Assembly: GCA_900766185.1 (NCBI GenBank) | Contig: CAAFUL010000038.1 | Span: 1 to 16,601 of the forward strand | DNA length: 16,601 bases | From: an uncultured Johnsonella sp. | GTDB lineage: Bacteria > Bacillota > Clostridia > Lachnospirales > Lachnospiraceae | Direction: 5' to 3' | Part shown: positions 7,934 through 14,598 of the stretch, piece by piece | Layout of the letters: every line of letters starts with the position of its first letter | How positions within the stretch are numbered: the first letter of the stretch is position 1 | Notes under the pieces: model-generated | Seen by the model: the letters and a program-made list of their open reading frames with translations, nothing else | The model's database searches: none | Told to the model about the DNA's origin: nothing | Made by a program: the position numbers and the translations under genes

Positions 7934-7964
7934 ATAAATCATAAAGAAAGAGGAAATTAATTTT

Positions 7965-9629
7965 ATGCAATCTGATAAGATGAAAAAAGGTATGCAGCAG
8001 GCTCCCGGTCGTTCATTGCTCAATGCACTGGGATTTACTCAGGAGGAAATGAAAAAACCTATTATAGGTATTGTAAGTTCATTTAATGAGATAGTTCCGG
8101 GGCATACCAATATAGATAAATTGGTAGATGTTATCAAGCTTGGAGTTGCCGAGGCAGGCGGTATGCCTTTAGTATTTCCGGCTATAGCGGTATGTGACGG
8201 TATAGCCATGGGTCATGTGGGTATGAAGTACTCGCTGGCGACAAGAGATTTAATAGCCGACTCTACGGAGTGTGTGGCTATGGCACATCAATTTGACGCT
8301 TTGGTCATGGTTCCTAACTGTGATAAGAATGTACCGGGGCTTTTGATGGCAGCGGCAAGACTTAATGTGCCGACTGTATTTGTAAGCGGAGGTCCTATGC
8401 TTGCAGGAAGAATAGGGGGACAAAAGACCTCGCTTTCAAGTATGTTTGAGGCGGTAGGTTCTTATGCGGCAGGCTTTATGGATCTGGATGAGGTCATGGA
8501 CTATGAGAAAAAGGTATGCCCTACCTGCGGCTCCTGTTCGGGTATGTATACTGCCAATTCCATGAACTGCCTTACAGAGGTGCTTGGCATGGGATTAGAG
8601 GGAAATGGAACCATACCGGCGGTGTATTCCGAAAGATTAAGACTTGGTAAAAAGGCGGGATATGCGGTAATGGAAATGCTTGAAAAAAATATAAGACCCA
8701 GGGATATTATGACTAAGGAAGCATTTATGAATGCCTTGGCTATGGATATGGCACTGGGTTGCTCTACCAACTCAATGCTGCATTTGCCGGCTGTGGCTTA
8801 TGAAGCCGGAGTGCATCTTGATGTTGACATAGCCAATGAAATAAGTGCAAGAACACCTAACCTTTGCCATCTTGCTCCGGCAGGACATACATATATGGAG
8901 GATTTGTATGCAGCAGGCGGAATATATGCAGTTATGCATGAACTTTCAAAGAAAGACTTAATAAACCTTGATTGTATGACGGTTACCGGAAAAACCGTAG
9001 GAGAGAATATTGCACATTCAAGAATCTTAGATGAGGAAACTATAAGACCGATAGAAAATCCTTATTCCAATACCGGAGGTATAGCGGTACTCAGAGGAAA
9101 TATAGCACCTGAGTCCTGCGTAGTAAAAAGAAGTGCGGTGCTTGATTCAATGTTAAAGCACAGCGGTCCGGCTAGAGTATTCGACTGTGAAGAGGATGCG
9201 GTAGCGGCTATAAAGGGCGGAGATATAGTTTCAGGTGATGTAGTGGTTATAAGATACGAAGGTCCAAAGGGCGGTCCGGGTATGAGGGAGATGTTAAATC
9301 CTACCTCAGCCATAGCAGGAATGGGACTTGACAGCACAGTAGCACTTATTACGGACGGAAGATTTTCAGGTGCAAGCCGTGGAGCATCAATCGGTCATGT
9401 GGCGCCAGAGGCGGTATCCGGCGGCCCTATAGGTTTACTGAAAGACGGAGATATTATAGATATAGATATCAATGCAAATACTATCAATGCCAGAGTAAGT
9501 GACGAAGAGTTTGAAAAAAGAAGAAAAGAGTGGAAGCCTCGTATAAATGAAGTGGGAGGTTACCTTAAAAGATATAGAAAGTTGGTAACAAGCGCACCCA
9601 GAGGAGCAATACTTTCCATAGAAGATTAG
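7965..9629 (+). CDS. ilvD: Dihydroxy-acid dehydratase
   Basis: Dehydrates 2,3-dihydroxy-isovalerate and -methylvalerate to the 2-keto acids of valine and isoleucine synthesis, using an Fe-S cluster and Mg. At 554 aa it matches the family. Key residues: Cys119 with Asp120-Lys121 in PNCDKNVPG, where the Lys is the expected carbamylated Mg ligand, and Cys191 in CGSCSGMYTANSMNCL. The C-terminal KGGPGMREM and TDGRFSG motifs are also present. SFNEIVPGH (39-47) resembles the E. coli-type enzyme and lacks a Cys at the first site, which would fit an oxygen-sensitive cluster in an anaerobe (inference). The ribosome site AAAGAGG is about 11 nt upstream. ilvB follows within 42 bp, so the two probably share a transcript. 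Confidence 0.95.
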   Translation: MQSDKMKKGMQQAPGRSLLNALGFTQEEMKKPIIGIVSSFNEIVPGHTNIDKLVDVIKLGVAEAGGMPLVFPAIAVCDGIAMGHVGMKYSLATRDLIADSTECVAMAHQFDALVMVPNCDKNVPGLLMAAARLNVPTVFVSGGPMLAGRIGGQKTSLSSMFEAVGSYAAGFMDLDEVMDYEKKVCPTCGSCSGMYTANSMNCLTEVLGMGLEGNGTIPAVYSERLRLGKKAGYAVMEMLEKNIRPRDIMTKEAFMNALAMDMALGCSTNSMLHLPAVAYEAGVHLDVDIANEISARTPNLCHLAPAGHTYMEDLYAAGGIYAVMHELSKKDLINLDCMTVTGKTVGENIAHSRILDEETIRPIENPYSNTGGIAVLRGNIAPESCVVKRSAVLDSMLKHSGPARVFDCEEDAVAAIKGGDIVSGDVVVIRYEGPKGGPGMREMLNPTSAIAGMGLDSTVALITDGRFSGASRGASIGHVAPEAVSGGPIGLLKDGDIIDIDINANTINARVSDEEFEKRRKEWKPRINEVGGYLKRYRKLVTSAPRGAILSIED

Positions 9630-9671
9630 TTTATGAATCAATAAAGATTGTTTGAAAGGCAGGAAAATTTG

Positions 9672-11345
9672 ATGGCAATGTTAAAAGGGGCGGAAATAGT
9701 TGTAGAGTGCTTAAAAGAGCAGGGAGTAGATACCGTATTCGGCTACCCCGGCGGTGCTATACTTAACATATATGATGCTTTATATAAAAATTCGGATGCA
9801 ATAAGGCACATACTGACCGCACATGAGCAGGCTGCATCCCATGCGGCTGACGGATATGCAAGGGCAAGCGGCAAGGTAGGAGTATGTCTGGCTACCAGCG
9901 GACCGGGGGCTACCAACATAGTAACTGGTATAGCTACCGCTTATATGGATTCAATACCTATCGTAGCAATTACTTGTAATGTTGCTAAAAACCTGCTCGG
10001 CAAAAATTCCTTTCAGGAGATAGATATTTGCGGTGTAACCAAGCCTATTACCAAGGCTAATTTTCAGGTAAAAGACGGCAACGAGCTTGCGGATACCATA
10101 CGAAATGCTTTTGAGATAGCAAGAAGCGGTCGTCCGGGACCTGTACTTATAGATATAACCAAGGATGTTACCGGAGATTCTTTTGAATATGAATTTAAGG
10201 AAATATCAGCGGATACCGATAAAAAGATAGAGGTAAATGAAAAAGATGTAGATGAACTTATCGACTTGATAAATAAGTCTGACAAGCCCTATATATTGGT
10301 AGGTGGAGGGGTTATATCCTCAGGTGCCGCCGAGGAAGTGACCGTACTTGCTCATAAGATAAATTCACCGCTTGCAAGTACCATAATGGCAAGGGGAGCA
10401 TTTTCCTCTTATGATGAATTATATACAGGCATGGTAGGAATGCATGGAACAAAGACCAGTAATCTCGGTATATCTGAGTGTGATCTGCTTATAGTTATAG
10501 GTGCAAGATTTTCAGACAGAATTATAGGCAATTCTTCCAAATTTGCTGTAAAGTCCAATATTGTTCATATAGATATAGACTCGTCCGAGATAGGGAAGAA
10601 TGTAGCTGTATACAAGGGTATAGTGGGAGATGCCAAAGAGGTACTTAAAAAACTAAACTCCAAGCTTACACCCAAAAGACATGATGAGTGGATCGCTCAT
10701 ATCAATAAGTTAAAGGAAAGACATCCTCTAAAGTATGATGAAAACAAACTTACCGGTCAGTATGTTATAGAGGTTTTGGATAGAATAAGCCCCGAGGATA
10801 CTATAGTTGTTACTGAGGTAGGGCAGCATCAAATGTGGACCTCACAATTTTACAACTTCTCAAAGCCAAGAACCTTCCTTACCTCAGGCGGTCTCGGTAC
10901 TATGGGCTACGGTCTTGGGGCGGCTATGGGAGCAAAGGTGGCTTTTCCAGAAAGACTTGTGGTAAATGTTGCAGGTGATGGATGTTTTCGTATGAATTTT
11001 AATGAAATAGCAACTGCGGTAAGAAATAATATTCCGATAGTGCAATTGGTTATAAATAATCATGTACTGGGTATGGTAAGACAGTGGCAGGATCTGTATT
11101 ACGAAAAGAGGTACTCACATACCACTTTGGTCGATAAGGTTGATTTTGTAAAGCTTGCAGAAGCTATGGGAGCTAAGGCGTACAGAATAACAAAGCTTGA
11201 GGAGGTAGTTCCGGTGCTTACGGAAGCTATCAATCAAAAAGAACCGGTAGTAATAGACTGTCAAATAGATTCGGACATCAAGGTATTTCCTATGGTATCA
11301 CCGGGAGCGGCTATTTCCGAAGTGTTTGATGAGAGAGATATGTAG
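9672..11345 (+). CDS. ilvB: Acetolactate synthase, large (catalytic) subunit
   Basis: Thiamine-diphosphate enzyme joining two pyruvates, or pyruvate and 2-ketobutyrate, to acetolactate or acetohydroxybutyrate: first common step of valine, leucine and isoleucine synthesis. It is 557 aa from the ATG at 9672, chosen because AGGCAGG lies about 8 nt upstream; an in-frame TTG at 9648 has no ribosome site. Visible features: FGYPGGAILNIYDAL, catalytic Glu52 (TAHEQAASHAADGYARASG), a central FAD/DHS-like domain (about 190-330), GDG (435-437) and Asn463 of the ThDP-Mg motif, and Trp472 in MVRQWQ. FAD-region residues and GVTKPITKANF favour the anabolic enzyme over AlsS. No ilvN/ilvH regulatory subunit follows; a terminator does. 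Confidence 0.93.
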   Translation: MAMLKGAEIVVECLKEQGVDTVFGYPGGAILNIYDALYKNSDAIRHILTAHEQAASHAADGYARASGKVGVCLATSGPGATNIVTGIATAYMDSIPIVAITCNVAKNLLGKNSFQEIDICGVTKPITKANFQVKDGNELADTIRNAFEIARSGRPGPVLIDITKDVTGDSFEYEFKEISADTDKKIEVNEKDVDELIDLINKSDKPYILVGGGVISSGAAEEVTVLAHKINSPLASTIMARGAFSSYDELYTGMVGMHGTKTSNLGISECDLLIVIGARFSDRIIGNSSKFAVKSNIVHIDIDSSEIGKNVAVYKGIVGDAKEVLKKLNSKLTPKRHDEWIAHINKLKERHPLKYDENKLTGQYVIEVLDRISPEDTIVVTEVGQHQMWTSQFYNFSKPRTFLTSGGLGTMGYGLGAAMGAKVAFPERLVVNVAGDGCFRMNFNEIATAVRNNIPIVQLVINNHVLGMVRQWQDLYYEKRYSHTTLVDKVDFVKLAEAMGAKAYRITKLEEVVPVLTEAINQKEPVVIDCQIDSDIKVFPMVSPGAAISEVFDERDM

Positions 11346-11353
11346 TGGTCGAA

Positions 11354-11400
11354 ATTTATTTAAGCTTTAGGCGTGCCTAAAGCTTAAATAAATCATTTTT
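11354..11400 (+). terminator. Strong rho-independent terminator after ilvB
   Basis: 11354-11372 and 11375-11393 are perfect 19-bp inverted repeats with only GT between them, followed by a T7 run (11395-11401). It lies 9 bp after the ilvB stop. Read from the minus strand, the hairpin lacks a T-tract, so it mainly serves the ilvDB transcript. Confidence 0.92.
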
Positions 11401-11431
11401 TTATAAGTAGCTGTAAATTTTACTGTATACA

Positions 11432-11707
11432 TTAGTCAGATAAAAGAGCTTTTTTTAACTCTTCCATAGAGGAATATCCCTTGATGTTAGGATTTCGAGA
11501 TATACTTTTGGCTTCATCCATTGCCTTAAGTGTTTCTTCATTATATTCAGGAAGTTCCACATTAAAAGGTAGTCCCCTGTGGAGAATACATTGGCGAAGA
11601 AAAATATTAACGGCAGAGGACATATCCATACCAAGTTCATTGAAAAGACTGTTGGCTTGTTTTTTTATATCCGCATCTATACGGATTTGGGTGGGGCTTG
11701 TTGCCAT
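11432..11707 (-). CDS. RelB/DinJ-family antitoxin, solitary
   Basis: 91-aa protein of the RelB/DinJ antitoxin family. The N-terminus, about residues 1-50 (PTQIRIDADIKKQANSLF then ELGMDMSSAVNIFLRQC), is the ribbon-helix-helix DNA-binding part. GLPFNVELP and the acidic tail that follows match the toxin-wrapping region of DinJ proteins. The start is the ATG at 11707-11705, with AAGGAG 9 nt upstream; earlier in-frame starts lie inside the promoter. Family members neutralise a RelE/YafQ-type mRNA interferase and repress their own operon. Here no toxin gene follows: downstream are 78 bp of non-coding DNA and the ilvB terminator hairpin. It may be an orphan antitoxin, a regulator, or a partner for a toxin elsewhere. 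Confidence 0.85.
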   Translation of the reverse strand: MATSPTQIRIDADIKKQANSLFNELGMDMSSAVNIFLRQCILHRGLPFNVELPEYNEETLKAMDEAKSISRNPNIKGYSSMEELKKALLSD

Positions 11708-11732
11708 TATTATCATCTCCTTTTTGCTTACA

Positions 11733-11761
11733 ATAATAATACAAACAGTATACATTGTCAA
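11733..11761 (-). promoter_or_regulatory. Near-consensus promoter of the antitoxin gene
   Basis: On the minus strand: TTGACA (11761-11756), 17-bp spacer, TATTAT (11738-11733). The spacer contains the palindromic GTATAC within TGTATACTGTTTGTA, a plausible site for autorepression by the ribbon-helix-helix protein. The predicted transcript start (~11726) leaves a leader of about 20 nt. Confidence 0.75.
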
Positions 11762-11784
11762 ATAGATCTAAACTCAAATAAATT

Positions 11785-12043
11785 GTTACAGCTTGGGTAG
11801 GTCATTCATCTTCGTTAAAAAAGTTTAAATTTCATTACAAGCAAACTGTTATGAAGTGTGTTGCAGTTTGGGTAGGTCATTCATCTTCGTCAAAAAAACT
11901 AAAAATATTTCATTTTTATCTATAAATTAGACGAAGATGAACTTTGGCGGCAGCCTGATAGATATACATATATAATACACACCTGAAAGCAAGCTTCCAT
12001 TTGGTATATTATATATGTATATCTAAACTACCAAAACTGTAAC
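11785..12043. repeat. Composite repeat containing MITE-like core copy 2
   Basis: Two direct repeats of 38 bp (11785-11822 and 11860-11897, 35 identical) each begin with a GTTACAG-like end resembling the terminus of the element at 7829. A stem follows, 11881-11891 with 11930-11940. Then comes the core 11962-12026, 59 of 65 bases identical to copy 1, with a perfect 16-bp stem (11962-11977 with 12007-12022). The right terminus, 12028-12043, is the inverse of GTTACAGTTTTGGTAG. The left arm of this copy does not carry the standard terminus, and I found no target duplication, so this looks like a rearranged or nested insertion. Confidence 0.65.
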
Positions 12044-12072
12044 TTTCTATAAAAAATAAAATTGATTTATTA

Positions 12073-12101
12073 TTGACAAATAAATATTAAAAATATAGAA
12101 T
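12073..12101 (+). promoter_or_regulatory. Near-consensus promoter of the serC-serA operon
   Basis: TTGACA (12073-12078), 17-bp spacer, TAGAAT (12096-12101). Transcription would start near 12108, giving a leader of about 235 nt before serC. The first bases of the transcript can form an 8-bp hairpin, 12106-12113 with 12129-12136. Confidence 0.75.
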
Positions 12102-12142
12102 GCATTTAACAATAAAAGTGTATAGTGCATTGTTAACAGGAT

Positions 12143-12314
12143 AATTGCCCAAATTCGTTGATGATTTTTACAGCTACAAGGCGAAGTAAGGGCTTGTAGT
12201 TGGGGCTGCTGCCTGATAAAAGGTGGGCACCTGTAGAAATCAGTAGGATTTGGGTAATTATTTAATAAATAATACATTAAGACTTTTTAATGGGCAACGC
12301 ATAGACGATTGCCC
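12143..12314 (+). promoter_or_regulatory. Structured serC leader with terminator-like hairpin; candidate riboregulator
   Basis: Stem P1 pairs 12143-12154 with 12248-12259 (12 bp, one G-U). P2 pairs 12162-12173 with 12231-12242 (12 bp, one G-U). P3 pairs 12174-12180 with 12193-12199 (7 bp), and a small GGTG/CACC hairpin may form at 12222-12231. Downstream, GGGCAA (12292-12297) pairs with TTGCCC (12309-12314), followed by TATTTTAATATTT, a weak intrinsic terminator just before the serC ribosome site. The P1 5' strand TTGCCCA (12145-12151) is also fully complementary to TGGGCAA (12291-12297), so P1 plus terminator and an antiterminator exclude each other. No T-box, SAM, glycine or other motif I know is present. 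Part of it (12178-12200) resembles the core of the element at 4440-4558, so a repeat origin is possible. Confidence 0.5.
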
Positions 12315-12342
12315 TATTTTAATATTTCAGAGGAGGGTTATT

Positions 12343-13422
12343 ATGAAAGAAGTATATAATTTCAGTGCAGGTCCTGCGGTACTGCCTAAGGAAGTGCTAA
12401 AAGAAGCAGCGGACGAGATGTTTAGTTACGAAAATAGCGGTATATCCGTAATGGAAATGAGTCACAGATCCAAGACTTTTAATAAGATTATTACCGAGGC
12501 GAAAGAAGATTTAACAGAGCTTCTTAATATACCTTCCAATTACAAGGTATTATTCTTACAAGGTGGAGCACATCAGCAATTTGCCATGGTGCCTCTTAAC
12601 TTAATGAAGAATAAAAAGGCGGACTACATACTTACAGGCCAATGGGCTAAGAAGGCTTATAAAGAGGCTTTAATATATGGAGATGCCAAAGTAGTGGCTT
12701 CAAGTGAGGATAAGACCTTTTCCTATATACCTGATTGCAGCAACTTGGATATAGCAAAAGATGCGGACTATGTGCATATTTGCGAAAATAACACTATTTA
12801 CGGTACAAAATTCCATACCCTGCCGAATACAAAGGGTAAGGATCTGGTAGCAGACCTTTCTTCCTGCATACTTTCAGAGCCGATAGATGTAAGTAAGTAT
12901 GCTTTAATTTATGCCGGAGCACAAAAAAATGTAGGTCCTGCCGGAGTGGTTATAGTAATTATCAGAGAGGATCTCATAAGCGAAGATGTGTATGAGAAGA
13001 CTCCGACTATGCTCAAATATAAAACACATGCCGACAATGATTCCTTATACAATACACCTCCTACCTACGGCATATATATATGCGGTAAAGTCTTTAAGTG
13101 GCTTAAGGCAAAGGGCGGACTTGGCAAAATACAGGAAATTAATAAAAAGAAGGCGGCTATACTTTATGACTTTCTTGACGAAAGCAAATTATTTAAACCT
13201 ACAGTAAGAAAAGAGGACAGATCTCTTATGAATGTGTGCTTTGTAAGCGGTGATGCCGAGCTTGACGCTAAGTTTATAGCAGAAGCTGCAAGTGCAGGTT
13301 TTGTAGAGCTTAAGGGGCACAGAAGTGTAGGCGGCATGAGGGCGAGTATATATAATGCCATGCCGATAGAGGGTGTTGAAAAACTGGTAGAGTTTATGAG
13401 GGATTTTGAAAACAGGAACTAA
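12343..13422 (+). CDS. serC: Phosphoserine aminotransferase
   Basis: PLP-dependent transamination of 3-phosphohydroxypyruvate with glutamate to phosphoserine, second step of serine synthesis; the family also acts on a pyridoxal-pathway intermediate. It has 359 aa from the ATG at 12343, chosen because AGGAGGG (12331-12337) lies 5 nt upstream and the protein then opens with the conserved VYNFSAGPAVLP. Features: His41-Arg42 (MSHRSKTF), GGAHQQF (74-80) for the PLP phosphate, Trp101 stacking on the cofactor, Asp171 (ADLSS) and the Schiff-base Lys195 in YAGAQKNVGPAG. An in-frame extension back to 12250 would run through the leader hairpin and is rejected. serA starts 9 bp after the stop. Confidence 0.96.
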   Translation: MKEVYNFSAGPAVLPKEVLKEAADEMFSYENSGISVMEMSHRSKTFNKIITEAKEDLTELLNIPSNYKVLFLQGGAHQQFAMVPLNLMKNKKADYILTGQWAKKAYKEALIYGDAKVVASSEDKTFSYIPDCSNLDIAKDADYVHICENNTIYGTKFHTLPNTKGKDLVADLSSCILSEPIDVSKYALIYAGAQKNVGPAGVVIVIIREDLISEDVYEKTPTMLKYKTHADNDSLYNTPPTYGIYICGKVFKWLKAKGGLGKIQEINKKKAAILYDFLDESKLFKPTVRKEDRSLMNVCFVSGDAELDAKFIAEAASAGFVELKGHRSVGGMRASIYNAMPIEGVEKLVEFMRDFENRN

Positions 13423-13431
13423 GGGGGAAAT

Positions 13432-14598
13432 ATGAAAAAGATACATTGCTTAAACAGCATATCAAAGGTGGGTTTGGACAGCTTTAGCGAGGATTATACA
13501 TTTACGGATAATATATCAGAGGCAGATGCACTTTTAGTACGCTCCGCTTCTTTGCATGATACCGAGTTTTCAGAGGATTTGGTGGCAATTGCAAGAGCCG
13601 GAGCAGGGGTCAATAATATACCGGTAGACAGGTGTTCCGAAGAAGGAATAGTGGTATTTAACACTCCGGGAGCCAATGCAAACTCTGTAAAGGAGCTGGT
13701 GATAGCTGCCATGCTTATAGTTGCAAGAGATGTAATAGGCGGTATAGAGTGGGTTAAGTCCGTAATGGATAACCCTAATATAGCTAAGGAAGTGGAAAAA
13801 GCCAAATCAAGATTTGCCGGTCATGAAATAAAGAATAAAAAACTTGGAGTTATAGGACTTGGAGCTATAGGTTCAGAGGTGGCTAATGCCGCATCATCTC
13901 TTGGTATGGAGGTGTACGGCTATGATCCTTATATGACGGTAAATGCTGCATTCAGGCTTTCAAGAAGGGTACATCCTATAACAGATATACATAAAATATA
14001 TGAAAATTGTGATTATATAAGTCTTCATATGCCGCTTACGGATGAAAATACCGGAATGATCAATGAAGAGAGCTTAAGTCTTATGAAGGATGAGGTGGTT
14101 ATACTTAACTTTTCAAGAGATAAGCTGGTAAATGATGAGGATATGGCTAAGGCACTCAAATCAGGCAAGGTAAAAAGGTATGTAACGGACTTTCCGAATG
14201 AGCATATAAGAGATATGGAAGGAGTACTTGCAATACCTCATCTTGGAGCTTCTACGGAAGAGAGTGAAGATAATTGTGCGCTTATGGCAGCTGAAGAGTT
14301 AATGGATTATATAGAAAACGGAAATATTACAAACTCCGTTAATTTTCCTAATTGCGACATGGGCATATGCAGAGTAACTTTAAGAGTGGCTCTTTTGCAC
14401 TCCAATAAACCTAACATGATAGGTCAGATAAGTGCCGTACTGGCGGCAAAAGACATTAACATATCAGACCTTACCAATAAGAGTAAAGGAAAATACGCCT
14501 ATACCTTGGTGGATCTGGACAGTGAGCTTGACGAAGATGCCGAAGCTGCACTTAAGAAAATAGACGGTATGAAGAGGGTCAGGAGGATATATGCTTAA
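13432..14598 (+). CDS. serA: D-3-phosphoglycerate dehydrogenase
   Basis: NAD-dependent oxidation of 3-phosphoglycerate to 3-phosphohydroxypyruvate, the entry step to serine. It has 388 aa: a split substrate domain, the Rossmann domain with GLGAIG (142-147) and Asp165 (YDPYM), and catalytic Arg229 (NFSRDKLVN) and His270 (IPHLGAS). The acidic relay residue probably comes from DFPNEHI (253-259, Glu257) instead of the usual DVFxxEP; I believe this variant is frequent in Clostridia. The C-terminal ACT domain (about 314-388) suggests allosteric control by serine. The ribosome site AAGGGGG overlaps the serC tail. Its last 8 bases overlap the next gene, so all three are one operon. Confidence 0.95.
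   Translation: MKKIHCLNSISKVGLDSFSEDYTFTDNISEADALLVRSASLHDTEFSEDLVAIARAGAGVNNIPVDRCSEEGIVVFNTPGANANSVKELVIAAMLIVARDVIGGIEWVKSVMDNPNIAKEVEKAKSRFAGHEIKNKKLGVIGLGAIGSEVANAASSLGMEVYGYDPYMTVNAAFRLSRRVHPITDIHKIYENCDYISLHMPLTDENTGMINEESLSLMKDEVVILNFSRDKLVNDEDMAKALKSGKVKRYVTDFPNEHIRDMEGVLAIPHLGASTEESEDNCALMAAEELMDYIENGNITNSVNFPNCDMGICRVTLRVALLHSNKPNMIGQISAVLAAKDINISDLTNKSKGKYAYTLVDLDSELDEDAEAALKKIDGMKRVRRIYA

Noticed and set aside
9648..9671. TTG start for ilvB
   Set aside because: No ribosome site precedes it, and the residues added are not family-like; the ATG at 9672 has one.
11481..11800. Plus-strand ORFs opposite the antitoxin gene as a toxin
   Set aside because: They are antisense shadows of the antitoxin frame, with no ribosome site and no RelE/YafQ-like sequence.
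12222..12235. GGTGGGCACC in the serC leader as a T-box core
   Set aside because: The T-box consensus has TGG, one base, then ACCGCG; here there is an extra base and no CGCG, and no matching sequence in the terminator stem.
12250..12342. N-terminal extension of SerC
   Set aside because: It would translate the leader and terminator-like hairpin; the ATG at 12343 has a perfect ribosome site and the conserved SerC N-terminus.
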